Source of the DNA: Antarcticirhabdus aurantiaca
GTDB taxonomy: Bacteria > Pseudomonadota > Alphaproteobacteria > Rhizobiales > Rhizobiaceae
Reading direction: 5' to 3'
Assembly (NCBI RefSeq): GCF_009765365.1
Contig: NZ_VTOM01000032.1
Location: forward strand, 1-60,797
Length of the DNA: 60,797 bases
The notes beneath the pieces were generated by a model, which was given only the letters and a program-made list of their open reading frames with translations, had not been told where the DNA came from and searched no databases. The position numbers were made by a program, and so were the translations under genes. How positions within the stretch are numbered: position 1 is the first letter of the stretch; every line of letters starts with the position of its first letter. Of this stretch, positions 1-6,761 are shown piece by piece.

Positions 1-53
1 TGGTGCTGCGAGAGAGGATTGAACTCTCGACCTCTCCCTTACCAAGGGAGTGC
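1..53 (-). repeat. attL: 53-bp direct repeat, truncated 3' part of tRNA-Thr(GGT)
   Basis: Identical over all 53 bases to 60745-60797. On the minus strand it reads as the 3' portion of a tRNA: anticodon stem-loop (CTCCC-TTGGTAA-GGGAG, anticodon GGT at 43-41), variable loop, T arm (GAGAG-TTCAATC-CTCTC), acceptor and CCA (3-1). The sequence to the right of base 53 does not continue as a tRNA D arm, so this copy is the truncated one and the complete host gene must lie beyond the right edge of the window. Typical of tyrosine integrases that use tRNA 3' ends. Confidence 0.93.
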
Positions 54-126
54 CTGAACGCGAAAGCCCTGCAACACAAGGGTTTCGCCACCAGAACAAG
101 ACCGAAACATCACGATCTGTTCCGAC

Positions 127-147
127 GTATCTGTCAGGAAACTGTCA
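127..147 (+). other. Candidate integrase arm-type sites, left end
   Basis: CTGTCA occurs at 131-136 and 142-147, 11 bp apart. The second is part of the 10-mer GAAACTGTCA (138-147), which recurs twice near the other end at 60665-60674 and 60677-60686. Location 75-95 bp inside attL and helical spacing fit arm-binding sites of the phage integrase. Bases 54-213 hold no gene; they also contain a bulged inverted repeat at 61-87. Confidence 0.5.
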
Positions 148-213
148 GCCGTTCCGCAGGCGTTCGCTGGCTGCTGGCGCTCCCGGCTCGTTCAGGGCTG
201 GGGAGGGCGATCC

Positions 214-471
214 GTGGCTAAGCTCTCTTGCTTGGAGCGCCAAGCCATTGCCAAGATGGTGCAGGGCGGTTTCACGTTCTGCGGCGACAGCTTCTTCCCG
301 TCGTTTGCGTCCGCCCGACACTGCATGGCGTCTCTCGTGCGTCGTGGTTATGCGGCCGCGAGCCCCGACGCATTCGGTGACGCCTATAAGCCAACAGATG
401 CTGCCCGCGATTTCGTCACCTACGGCATTGAGGCTGAAGAGGCGATGCAGAGAGAGGTTGGACATGGCTGA
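214..471 (+). CDS. Small hypothetical protein, first gene of left accessory operon
   Basis: 85 aa, GTG start at 214 preceded by a good ribosome-binding site (GGGAGG at 201-206). Sequence MAKLSCLERQAIAKMVQGGF..., no domain recognised; a segment around residues 28-60 (FASARHCMASLVRRGY) looks like a short helical domain that could be winged-helix-like. The stop overlaps the ATG of the next gene at 464, so the two are probably translationally coupled. No function is assigned. Confidence 0.7.
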   Translation: MAKLSCLERQAIAKMVQGGFTFCGDSFFPSFASARHCMASLVRRGYAAASPDAFGDAYKPTDAARDFVTYGIEAEEAMQREVGHG

Positions 472-874
472 GCACACGCCTGGCCCGTGGCTAGCCTCCT
501 CGTTCGGCTTGCAGGTGCTGACCGGCGATAGCTGGAACACGATCTGCGTCTTGCATGAAGGTCAAGGCGAGAAGTGGAAAGACCATCGGCAGGCTGGCTG
601 GGAGGATGGCCGCTCAGCAGGGTCTCCAAACGCTAACGCCCTTCTCATCGCCGCCGCGCCCGATCTCCTCGATGCCCTCCTGAGCGTCGTCTACGTGTTC
701 GGCATGAACAACGCCGAGCCGTTGGAACTGCGGCGCGCCATGTCGAAGCAGATGGACAAGGCTGTGGCCGCCATCAGGAAGGCGGAAGGCAGGCCCCTCC
801 CCGCAGAAGCCTCTGATGGGATTGCGGCAGCCCGTCCTCTCGGGATCGGGCAGAGGGAGATGGATCATGGCTGA
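464..874 (+). CDS. HTPGPW-family phage protein
   Basis: 136 aa. It carries the HTPGPW motif at residues 4-9 and NANALLIAAAPDLLDALL at about 54-71, a combination found in many short phage accessory proteins of unknown function. The last 22 residues (LPAEASDGIAAARPLGIGQR...) do not belong to that family: they are encoded by the 64-bp repeat at 795-858, which is fused in frame and also provides the ribosome-binding site of the next gene. Stop overlaps the ATG at 867. Confidence 0.8.
   Translation: MAEHTPGPWLASSFGLQVLTGDSWNTICVLHEGQGEKWKDHRQAGWEDGRSAGSPNANALLIAAAPDLLDALLSVVYVFGMNNAEPLELRRAMSKQMDKAVAAIRKAEGRPLPAEASDGIAAARPLGIGQREMDHG
795..858 (+). repeat. 64-bp in-frame repeat, copy 1
   Basis: Identical over 64 bases to 1558-1621 and related to 2661-2715 and 4189-4243. 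Begins CCCTCCCCGCAGAAG, contains GCGGCAGCCC, ends GGGCAGAGGGA. It encodes the C-terminal tail LPAEASDGIAAARPLGIGQR of the upstream gene, and its purine-rich end serves as the ribosome-binding site for the downstream ATG at 867. Confidence 0.9.
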
Positions 875-1679
875 TCGTCCGATCCTCTTCAGCGGTCCCA
901 TGGTGCGGGCCATCCTCGGTGGCCGAAAGACCCAGACGCGGCGACTGTTCAAGCCGGCGCCGCCCGATTGGGTGAACCACTGCGAAGAGGTGCAGCGGTT
1001 CAACATGCGTCAGGAATGGGTGCCGGCCGGCCTCTGGTGGTGGACCGAAACCGACGCGAGCGGTCAACTCGCGTTGCGCCGCTGGCCTGTCGACGAATAC
1101 GGCCAGCGGTACGCGATCAAGCCGGCCTTCGCGAAAGGAGACCGACTTTGGGTCCGTGAGACGTGGTGCTGGGCAGCGCTCGGCGGCTACGACGCTCGGG
1201 ATGATGGTGGCGAGGTCTGGTATCGAGCCTCTGATGATGGCGAGTGCGACGGGGCCTGGAAGCCGAGCATCCACATGCCCCGGCGGTGCTCCCGCCTCAC
1301 GCTGATCGTCACCGACGTGCGCGTCGAGCGCCTGCAGGACATCGGTGAAGCCGACGCGATCGCCGAGGGCGCCGGCCAGTATTCGAGCACGACCAAGCTG
1401 CACCGTGACCGTCCCTACGACCCGTCGCTGAATGGGCACTACCGCGAGGGCTTCTCCGAACTGTGGGAGGGGCTGAACGCGAAGCGCGGCTTCGGCTGGG
1501 ACGCGAACCCGTGGGTCGTCGCCGTCACCTTCGATGCGGTGAAGGCGAACATTGATACCCTCCCCGCAGAAGCCTCTGATGGGATTGCGGCAGCCCGTCC
1601 TCTCGGGATCGGGCAGAGGGATGAAGGAGGCTGCCGCGAAGACCTCGGGATCGGGCAGAGGGAGGTCGGACATGGGTGA
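867..1679 (+). CDS. ASCH-like domain protein
   Basis: 270 aa from ATG 867. The N-terminus (ILFSGPMVRAILGGRKTQTRR, residues 5-25), a middle strand region (LTLIVTDVRVERLQDIGEADAIAEG) and the end (NPWVVAVTFDAV) fit ASCH/PUA-like beta-barrel proteins common in phages, which are thought to bind RNA or modified nucleotides; a precise role is not known. The last ~35 residues come from the second copy of the 64-bp repeat plus a 20-bp partial repeat (1644-1663), so the original C-terminus was probably near residue 235. Overlaps the next gene by 8 bases. Confidence 0.75.
   Translation: MADRPILFSGPMVRAILGGRKTQTRRLFKPAPPDWVNHCEEVQRFNMRQEWVPAGLWWWTETDASGQLALRRWPVDEYGQRYAIKPAFAKGDRLWVRETWCWAALGGYDARDDGGEVWYRASDDGECDGAWKPSIHMPRRCSRLTLIVTDVRVERLQDIGEADAIAEGAGQYSSTTKLHRDRPYDPSLNGHYREGFSELWEGLNAKRGFGWDANPWVVAVTFDAVKANIDTLPAEASDGIAAARPLGIGQRDEGGCREDLGIGQREVGHG
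1558..1621 (+). repeat. 64-bp in-frame repeat, copy 2, plus 20-bp partial at 1644-1663
   Basis: Perfect copy of 795-858. Its final 20 bases (CTCGGGATCGGGCAGAGGGA, 1602-1621) recur at 1644-1663, 42 bp later (14 codons, frame kept), giving the tandem peptide tail DLGIGQRE. Between the two lies GGCTGCCGCGAAG, another fragment of the same family. Confidence 0.9.
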
Positions 1680-1878
1680 CAACCTCGTCCACCTCAAGTT
1701 CCGCAGCCCGCACATGGCCGACGACATGATGGCCCTGATCGCTTGCGGTCACTGCCGGAACAAGACGTTCACGCTGACGGAGGATCAGCCCGGCGGGTTC
1801 CCTTTGATGCGCTGCGCCGCTTGCGGCCAGCACATGGGCCGGATGGGCTATGTGCGAGATAACGGAGGTGCAGCATGA
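1672..1878 (+). CDS. Small zinc-ribbon protein
   Basis: 68 aa, ATG 1672, with a GGGAGG-type ribosome-binding site supplied by the preceding repeat. Two CxxC pairs (ACGHC and CAACG) separated by about 20 residues form a zinc-ribbon. No specific family was recognised; such proteins in phages are usually nucleic-acid or protein binding. The end overlaps the next start (ATGA-type junction around 1875). Confidence 0.72.
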   Translation: MGDNLVHLKFRSPHMADDMMALIACGHCRNKTFTLTEDQPGGFPLMRCAACGQHMGRMGYVRDNGGAA

Positions 1879-2642
1879 CTGCCCTCCGCATCGTCGGGTC
1901 TCGCGAGCCGCTTCCCCAGCGGGGAGAAGAGACTGGCGCCTGGATGACGACAGAGGTGAACCCGCGCGCCCGCTCCGCCGGTTTCCATGGTGGGCGAAGC
2001 AGCTGGAAGCTGCACTTCGTGGAAGGAGTGGCGCACTCCGATAGCGCCCCGGTGCGCGGCAAGCGGTCTCTCTGCGGGACGCTTCCCACCTACGGCTGGG
2101 GGGTCGATCTCTTCATCTGCGATCGATGCAGGCGGTGCGAGGCTCGGCTTGCTTCGAAGCGCGCGGCGGCAGCCTGCCCTAGCGAGGACTTCGGGGGCAC
2201 GCAGGCCGAGAGCGAGCGGGATCGTGTCAGGCGAGAGCTTTACCTGAAGGCAGACCATGAGGTCGGCTGTCCTGTGGCTTCTCTTGGCCCGTCTGATCGC
2301 CTTCGGGGCATCGTTGTGTGCATGTGCGGCGCTTATGCCGCCTGCGATCAAGCGCTTGAACGGCTTGAGGTCGAGAGCGAGCGTGAAGCGGTCGTTCGAG
2401 AAACCTGCGAGCCCGGCGGCTATGGCGGAACCAACTACGAGGTCGAAGGCGATCTGGAAGCCGTCACGCAGGCCATAGCCCGCATCCACGGACAGTTCCC
2501 GACGCCTGGTTACGGCACTTGGTTCAATTGGCCGCCGGGGAAGCTGACGCCACAGGGCAGGCCGCATCCGTATCTGGCGCCGACCGATCTTGGTGATGGC
2601 CGGTGGATCGCTCGCGGCCATCGCTCCAACAGCTGCGATTGA
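1875..2642 (+). CDS. Hypothetical protein with cysteine cluster
   Basis: 255 aa. Residues around 65-90 contain C-x-GTLPTYGWGVDLFICDRCRRCEARL, a probable metal-binding cluster; residues 110-170 are rich in charged helices, and the C-terminal third (TPGYGTWFNWPPGKL, GDGRWIARGHRS) looks like a small beta domain. No family recognised. Start chosen at 1875 because it overlaps the preceding stop. It may be a composite protein, as several neighbours carry fused tails. Confidence 0.6.
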   Translation: MTALRIVGSREPLPQRGEETGAWMTTEVNPRARSAGFHGGRSSWKLHFVEGVAHSDSAPVRGKRSLCGTLPTYGWGVDLFICDRCRRCEARLASKRAAAACPSEDFGGTQAESERDRVRRELYLKADHEVGCPVASLGPSDRLRGIVVCMCGAYAACDQALERLEVESEREAVVRETCEPGGYGGTNYEVEGDLEAVTQAIARIHGQFPTPGYGTWFNWPPGKLTPQGRPHPYLAPTDLGDGRWIARGHRSNSCD

Positions 2643-2650
2643 GGGCTAGC

Positions 2651-2728
2651 ATGATCCCCACCCTCCCCGCAGAAGGCGGTGATAGCGTCGCGGCAGCCCA
2701 TTCTTCATCGGAGACCACCCATGGATAA
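2651..2728 (+). CDS. Possible 25-aa ORF formed by the repeat itself
   Basis: ATG 2651 opens MIPTLPAEGGDSVAAAHSSS..., 25 codons made almost wholly of the repeat copy at 2661-2715, ending at TAA 2726-2728 just inside the next gene (ATG 2721). It has no independent domain. It may be a leader whose translation couples to the next gene, or chance. Confidence 0.3.
   Translation: MIPTLPAEGGDSVAAAHSSSETTHG
2661..2715 (+). repeat. In-frame repeat, copy 3 (variant)
   Basis: Starts with the same CCCTCCCCGCAGAAG as copies 1 and 2 but ends CCCATTCTTCATCGGAGAC. It differs from copy 4 (4189-4243) by only three substitutions. Reads LPAEGGDSVAAAHSSSET in frame and brings a GGAGA ribosome-binding site to ATG 2721. 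Confidence 0.85.
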
Positions 2729-2891
2729 GACGCGAGACGAGAAGATCGACGCTGGCGCCCGCTTCCTGCGCGAGACCACCCAGGCCGGCAAGAACCTGAC
2801 GCCGTGGGCGGAGACACCGAAGGCGGCGAAGAAGAAGTGGCTGCGCCTTGCCGAAGGCGTCTTGGACGCGATGGAGACCACCCATGGATAA
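2721..2891 (+). CDS. Small hypothetical basic/helical protein
   Basis: 56 aa: MDKTRDEKIDAGARFLRETTQAGKNL..., a helical, lysine-rich small protein. Ribosome-binding site GGAGA comes from the upstream repeat. The 21 bases around its start (2710-2730) are repeated exactly around the start of the next gene (2873-2893). No family recognised. Confidence 0.65.
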   Translation: MDKTRDEKIDAGARFLRETTQAGKNLTPWAETPKAAKKKWLRLAEGVLDAMETTHG

Positions 2892-3243
2892 GAAGGCTGC
2901 CGCGATGCGTGAGCCCGACAACAGCGAAGACCTCCTCGCCGTCCTGGAGGCTGCATTCGGTGGGCTGGTCTACGACTGGCCGTGGCCGGCTCGATGGAAG
3001 CCGGGCCTCTTGGATCGGAAGGCGCGCCGCGACGAGGCCCGCATCAACGCGGCGCTCGCGGTCGTTCTTCTGCCGCCGATCGATGATGGCTTCCGGCGCC
3101 GCTTCTACGAAGAGGTCCGCTTCGGCCAAGCCGATGAGGATGCCGGCGGCTACCTCTGGCGCTGCTGGTGCCGGGCCATGCAGCAGCCAAACATGTTCCT
3201 GACGCGCTACGGACGCGGCTACGAGCCGGGAGAAGCAGCATGA
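2884..3243 (+). CDS. Hypothetical phage protein
   Basis: 119 aa, ATG 2884, overlapping the previous gene. Sequence MDKKAAAMREPDNSEDLLAVLEAAFGGLVYDWPWPARW..., with aromatic-rich motifs (YDWPWPARWKPGLL and YLWRCWCRAM). No domain recognised. The start region is a duplicate of that of the preceding gene, which suggests a small tandem duplication or copied initiation cassette. Stop overlaps the ATG at 3240. Confidence 0.65.
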   Translation: MDKKAAAMREPDNSEDLLAVLEAAFGGLVYDWPWPARWKPGLLDRKARRDEARINAALAVVLLPPIDDGFRRRFYEEVRFGQADEDAGGYLWRCWCRAMQQPNMFLTRYGRGYEPGEAA

Positions 3244-3467
3244 AGCGGTTGGTTCTAGTGCCCGATGGCTGGCCTTGCCTACTCGGCGAGTGCCGACCGG
3301 GCCTCTTCGTCTTCGAGGGCGAGACGGTCTGCATCAAGACGGATTACGGCGACGACGCCTTCTTGGAGGGCGGTGATGCGTTCTGGGGCGGAGTGTCAAA
3401 TCAGGACGACCGCAGCGCCCTCGTCGTCCAGCCTGTCCGCTCGGAATGGCAGGAGTACGAGGAATGA
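3240..3467 (+). CDS. Small hypothetical protein
   Basis: 75 aa beginning MKRLVLVPDGWPCLLGECRPGLFVFEGETVCIKTDYG. Predicted beta-rich, single small domain; no family recognised. Overlaps the neighbours by 4 bases at each side, as expected for a translationally coupled operon. Confidence 0.65.
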   Translation: MKRLVLVPDGWPCLLGECRPGLFVFEGETVCIKTDYGDDAFLEGGDAFWGGVSNQDDRSALVVQPVRSEWQEYEE

Positions 3468-3826
3468 ATGGCGTGGATCTCGCCGGCTTCGCAGACCTGC
3501 CGATCATCCGTGACGAAGCCATGCTGCGCCGAGCATGGGTGGGATACGACGTAGCTGGGCGCATGGTTGTCTACGCTATCGCCGGCCATGAACCTCGGCA
3601 CATGAGCGAAGAGCCCATCGTCTCGATCCGCATGGGCGTCGACTTCTACGACGCCTTCGCGGAGCAGATGAAGCAAGGGCCGCCCGCCCCCGGTGACATG
3701 TACAAGCGTGCGTTCGCGAAGGCCGAGGCGCGGGTCCAGGCAATTCGGATGCTCGACCGTTTCGAGGAGATCATGAAGGAGATGCTGGCCGATCCGGCGG
3801 AGGAGATGAGCGATGAGCGCGGTTGA
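3464..3826 (+). CDS. Hypothetical phage protein
   Basis: 120 aa from ATG 3464 (MNGVDLAGFADLPIIRDEAMLRRAWVGYD...). C-terminal 50 residues are amphipathic helix (KRAFAKAEARVQAIRMLDRFEEIMKEMLAD). No family assigned. Preceded by GGAG near 3453 and overlapping both neighbours. Confidence 0.65.
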   Translation: MNGVDLAGFADLPIIRDEAMLRRAWVGYDVAGRMVVYAIAGHEPRHMSEEPIVSIRMGVDFYDAFAEQMKQGPPAPGDMYKRAFAKAEARVQAIRMLDRFEEIMKEMLADPAEEMSDERG

Positions 3827-4256
3827 CGAGGACCAGATCGCCGATTGGTCGCAGGAGATCATCGGCGACCTCATCGCTTGCGAAGCCTTGCGCGACGACA
3901 GGCAGAGCCACGAAGAGACGCTGAAGCTCCACGACGCCATCGCCAAGACGCTCCGGCACATCGTTGAGTGGGTGGCGGAGGAGGCGCAGGAGCGGGTGGC
4001 TGGACACGTCTCATGGAGCCCGATCATTCACCCTGACTTCGACAAGGGTTTCCTGGCAGGGCTGAGCCATGGCTACCACCTCGGCGAAGAGGGCGACGAA
4101 AGGCGGTTCTACATGTCCCGCGAAACCTATCTGGCTCGGGTGAATGACCGTCCTCGGCTTCTTGCGCTCTATGAGGCGCAGCGCTCCACCCTCCCCGCAG
4201 AAGGCTGTGACAGCGTTGCGGCAGCCCATTCTTCATCGGAGACCGATCATGTCTGA
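3813..4256 (+). CDS. Hypothetical protein ending in the repeat-encoded tail
   Basis: 147 aa. Acidic helical N-terminus (MSAVDEDQIADWSQEIIGDLI...), middle segment FDKGFLAGLSHGYHLGEEGDE typical of small phage proteins of unknown function. The last 23 residues (TLPAEGCDSVAAAHSSSETDHV) are encoded by repeat copy 4 and were probably not part of the ancestral protein. Confidence 0.65.
   Translation: MSAVDEDQIADWSQEIIGDLIACEALRDDRQSHEETLKLHDAIAKTLRHIVEWVAEEAQERVAGHVSWSPIIHPDFDKGFLAGLSHGYHLGEEGDERRFYMSRETYLARVNDRPRLLALYEAQRSTLPAEGCDSVAAAHSSSETDHV
4189..4243 (+). repeat. In-frame repeat, copy 4 (variant)
   Basis: Nearly identical to copy 3 (2661-2715) with three substitutions, all in the CAGAAGGC-to-GCGGCAG part. 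Encodes the terminal tail of the upstream gene and provides GGAGA upstream of ATG 4249. Confidence 0.85.
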
Positions 4257-4515
4257 GACACGAGCCCTCGACAGGTTCGAGGTCGCCACCCTTCGCTTTC
4301 TGGCGGCTCAGGGCGGAGGCTTCACAGCCGGCACCATCGCCCGGGAATGCGGCTGGGGTAGTTCCCGGAGCCAGATGGCTCTCTTCCGCACCTGGACGAT
4401 CAAGGGGCTTTACGAGACCGGCTTCATCGAGAAGATCGATGCGGAGAAGCCCGCCGTCTACGTCATCACGAACAAAGGCCGCTATGCGATCGAGCGGGGT
4501 CCTGCTCATGTCTGA
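4249..4515 (+). CDS. Winged-helix DNA-binding-like protein
   Basis: 88 aa. MSETRALDRFEVATLRFLAAQGGGFTAGTIARECGW... followed by TWTIKGLYETGFIEKID and PAVYVITNKGRYAIERG reads as a compact winged helix (helices, recognition helix, beta wing with TNKGR). A small transcriptional regulator is likely; target unknown. The 15 bases at its start (4247-4261) recur exactly at the start of the next gene (4506-4520). Confidence 0.65.
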   Translation: MSETRALDRFEVATLRFLAAQGGGFTAGTIARECGWGSSRSQMALFRTWTIKGLYETGFIEKIDAEKPAVYVITNKGRYAIERGPAHV

Positions 4516-4894
4516 GACACAGAAGGAGAAGGCTGCCGCGATGCCGACCATCGCCAAGACGACAATGGTGGAGCGGGTGGCGCGGGCGATCTATGAGGGC
4601 CGTAACGGCGCCGGGTGCATCCCGTGGGCGCGTCGAGACGGCGCCCACCGCAAACCCTATCTGTCCGACGCTCGCGCTGCCATCGCTGCCATGCGCGATC
4701 CAACGCCGGCAATTGTCGAGGCAGTCAAGCCGTGGCCTGGGCATTGTTGGGGACAGATCGAGACCGCAGGCTCTGCGAAACGTGCTGCCTATCTAGCGGA
4801 TCAGGCAACCGCAACGAGCAGCTTCACGACAATGATCGACGCCGCCCTCGCCGAAGACCCTCTGCCCGAGACCAAGGGCATCGCGGCAGCCTGA
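4508..4894 (+). CDS. Small phage protein, ARAAIAAM-type
   Basis: 128 aa. Region MVERVARAIYEGRNGAGCIPWARRD...PYLSDARAAIAAMRDPTPAIVEA resembles a repeated phage accessory fold (two helices plus a loop, as in proteins with VARAIY...ARAAIAAMR motifs) of unknown role. The C-terminus ends GIAAA, encoded by a fragment of the repeat family (ATCGCGGCAGCC). 4895-4989 holds no gene. Confidence 0.7.
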   Translation: MSETQKEKAAAMPTIAKTTMVERVARAIYEGRNGAGCIPWARRDGAHRKPYLSDARAAIAAMRDPTPAIVEAVKPWPGHCWGQIETAGSAKRAAYLADQATATSSFTTMIDAALAEDPLPETKGIAAA

Positions 4895-4989
4895 CCCTCC
4901 CCGCCTCTGCTCATAGCTGGAAAGGCTAGCCTCTCCAGCCCGACTCATGCCATCTGTTCTACCTTCGTTCACGGCAGCGGAGGCAGGCG

Positions 4990-5250
4990 ATGGGACTTCG
5001 AGACATCAACCGGCAGGACAAGAAGGGCTGCCGGGTCTGGCGCATCTGGGTCGGATCGCGCGATGAGATGGTGAGCGAGCACGAGCGTCTGGTCGAAGCG
5101 CGCGAGGCCTACGAGGCTGCAAAGGCCCGCTGGCCCGAAGGCGTGTTCGAGCTTCGGACTGGGGCGCATGTCGTCCAGCGCAGCGACCAGGAGGGCGAGC
5201 GGGCCGATCTCGCGTGGTGTCGCGCCAACCTGCCCTGGATGTTTCGATGA
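4990..5250 (+). CDS. Hypothetical protein
   Basis: 86 aa, MGLRDINRQDKKGCRVWRIWVGSRDEMVSEHERLVEAREAYEAAKARWPEGVFELRTGAHVVQRSDQE... Basic N-terminus, central helix, no family recognised. Overlaps the start of the following HTH gene by 4 bases. Confidence 0.65.
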   Translation: MGLRDINRQDKKGCRVWRIWVGSRDEMVSEHERLVEAREAYEAAKARWPEGVFELRTGAHVVQRSDQEGERADLAWCRANLPWMFR

Positions 5251-5510
5251 AGGTCGAGGACATCCCGATCAGCGGCCCGATGATCGGACGCGATCTCCAG
5301 CGCTTCCTCAAGACGCTCTGGCTCACCGACCGACAGCTCGCCGCCCTCTTCGACGTTGAGCCCGCCTTCATCGAGCGCATCATCTACGGCAACAGGCGGG
5401 TACCGAGGGCGATCGAGCTTATGGTCGATGCGTGGCTGATGGGCGAGAAGCCCAGGCCGGAAGCCCCGGAGGTGCGCGGGCAGAGGCGCTTGCAGTTCAA
5501 GCGGCAGTGA
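5247..5510 (+). CDS. Helix-turn-helix protein, last gene of left operon
   Basis: 87 aa. Residues 14-55 (IGRDLQRFLKTLWLTDRQLAALFDVEPAFIERIIYGNRRVPRAIELMVDAWL) form a XRE-like helix-turn-helix in which the recognition helix is EPAFIERIIYG. The tail is basic (RGQRRLQFKRQ). Probable DNA-binding regulator. Followed directly by a strong terminator. Confidence 0.72.
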   Translation: MKVEDIPISGPMIGRDLQRFLKTLWLTDRQLAALFDVEPAFIERIIYGNRRVPRAIELMVDAWLMGEKPRPEAPEVRGQRRLQFKRQ

Positions 5511-5526
5511 GGGGCGCCTGAAACGA

Positions 5527-5564
5527 CGAAGCCCGCCAATCGGGGAACGATAGGGCGGGCTTCG
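5527..5564 (+). terminator. Terminator at end of plus-strand operon
   Basis: Perfect 11-bp stem CGAAGCCCGCC / GGCGGGCTTCG with a 16-nt loop, 17 bp after the last plus-strand stop. The region 5511-5842 lies between converging operons, contains three such hairpins and no gene. Confidence 0.7.
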
Positions 5565-5640
5565 GGTGGGACGCGAAGATCGGAGCCAACCCGTCCCACA
5601 TCGACAGCTTAAGAGCAGCGGCAGGGCGTGTCACGAACGA

Positions 5641-5678
5641 AAAAGCCCGCTCCTCGTGCGAAAGGAGCGGGCGTGTTT
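5641..5678. terminator. Second hairpin in the converging-gene gap
   Basis: AAAA-GCCCGCTCCT / AGGAGCGGGC with A-run on the left and GTGTTT on the right, so it can terminate on either strand. Confidence 0.65.
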
Positions 5679-5751
5679 GCGGGCGGCGAATTCCCTCAAG
5701 GGCACCCGCAGCGATAGACTGCCGTGGCGTACTTGCCTGGACCTGAACGAC

Positions 5752-5788
5752 GAAAAGCCCCGCCGCATCGGGGATGATGCGACGGGGC
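5752..5788 (-). terminator. Terminator of the minus-strand late operon
   Basis: Stem GCCCCG-CCGCATC / GATGCG-A-CGGGGC preceded on the plus strand by AAAA (TTTT after the hairpin on the minus strand). Lies 55 bp beyond the last late-gene stop. Confidence 0.65.
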
Positions 5789-5842
5789 CTCTATCTCGGC
5801 GTCGGACGAAGATCGCTGTGAGACGGGGCGGGTGTAGCACGA

Positions 5843-6289
5843 TCAGCGATCGCGCGGCCCGCCCTCCCCGCCTCTGACCAAGGTCACGCCTTGCGCTTCG
5901 GCGTTGCGCCTGAGCTCGTCGCGGACGATGCGCATGAACTCCTCCTTCTGCGCCTCCGCCTTCTCGCGCTGGACATCCTCTTCCAACAGGTCGCCGATGC
6001 GCTCGAGCATAGCGTTGTTGTGGACCAGGGTTTCTCGGATCGCGCTCAACGTCTGAACCAAGGCATCCTGCGTCAGCCTGTCGGAAGTCGGCGACATCGC
6101 CACGACGGCGGTCGCGCGCTGGGCCAGCGTCTCGGCAGAGCTTTGAGCGTCGGACGCGGTCTGCTTGCCCTTCTGCTGTCCCTTCCAAGCCGACCACCCT
6201 GCAAGGATGCCCATGGTGACGACGAAGGCCAGGGCGCCGACGAGTTGCATCCACGGCGGATGCCCTTCAGTGCCCGGTATGGGGTTCAT
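5843..6289 (-). CDS. Membrane-anchored coiled-coil protein (spanin-like candidate)
   Basis: 148 aa. One transmembrane segment near the N-terminus (residues 15-36, LVGALAFVVTMGILAGWSAW), then a long charged helical region (ETLVHNNAMLERIGDLLEEDVQREKAEAQKEEFMRIV). The topology and its place after the endolysin and a multi-pass membrane protein suggest the lysis cassette, for example an inner-membrane spanin, but no spanin lipoprotein partner is evident. Function is inferred from position only. Confidence 0.6.
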   Translation of the reverse strand: MNPIPGTEGHPPWMQLVGALAFVVTMGILAGWSAWKGQQKGKQTASDAQSSAETLAQRATAVVAMSPTSDRLTQDALVQTLSAIRETLVHNNAMLERIGDLLEEDVQREKAEAQKEEFMRIVRDELRRNAEAQGVTLVRGGEGGPRDR

Positions 6290-6761
6290 GCCTTGTGTCC
6301 TCGGCTGCGGTCTTTCGGAGAAGGCCCCACTCGTAGGCGGTGCGGGCCATGTTGATGAGTTCTCCGACCATCAGCGCGAGGTAGATGCCTGTCCCGGTCG
6401 ACGCGAAGCCGACCGCATTCCACATGCCGAAGAAGACGAAAAACCAGAGCAGCGCATAGGCTGCCGACATGCCGCATCGAGCGGACGGCGACGCCTTCCA
6501 AAGCCCGTTGATGCCGAGGATGACGAAGCGGATGATCGCGAGGATGACGATGCTCCATCCCATCGTCTCTTCGGTGCCGTGGATGTAGGCCAGGCTCGCG
6601 GCGATGACGTCGTAGGATGGCGAGAGCCCGAACGTGCTGCCCGGCTGAAGCAAGGCGTAGCCGAAGAGCGCCGCGCCCAGGCTCATCACCCACTCCAGCG
6701 CCTTGATGTTGAGGCTGTGGGCGATGTGCCGGATCGGCTCGACGATGAGGACGGCCATCAT
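6267..6761 (-). CDS. Multi-pass membrane protein (holin candidate)
   Basis: 164 aa with about four hydrophobic segments: LGAALFGYALLQPG, WSIVILAIIRFVILGING, AAYALLWFFVFFGMW and GIYLALMVGELI. It starts one base into the endolysin stop and sits between endolysin and a spanin-like gene, the usual place of a holin. Not a recognised holin class. Also resembles small membrane proteins seen in other Hyphomicrobiales prophages. Confidence 0.65.
   Translation of the reverse strand: MMAVLIVEPIRHIAHSLNIKALEWVMSLGAALFGYALLQPGSTFGLSPSYDVIAASLAYIHGTEETMGWSIVILAIIRFVILGINGLWKASPSARCGMSAAYALLWFFVFFGMWNAVGFASTGTGIYLALMVGELINMARTAYEWGLLRKTAAEDTRHEPHTGH

Noticed and set aside
774-1727. 317-aa minus-strand open frame opposite the ASCH-like gene
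   Set aside because: Arises opposite a well-supported gene; composition is arginine/proline-rich and no ribosome-binding site or domain is seen.
795-4243. Repeats considered as a CRISPR array
   Set aside because: Copies lie hundreds of bases apart within coding frames, without regular spacers or cas genes.
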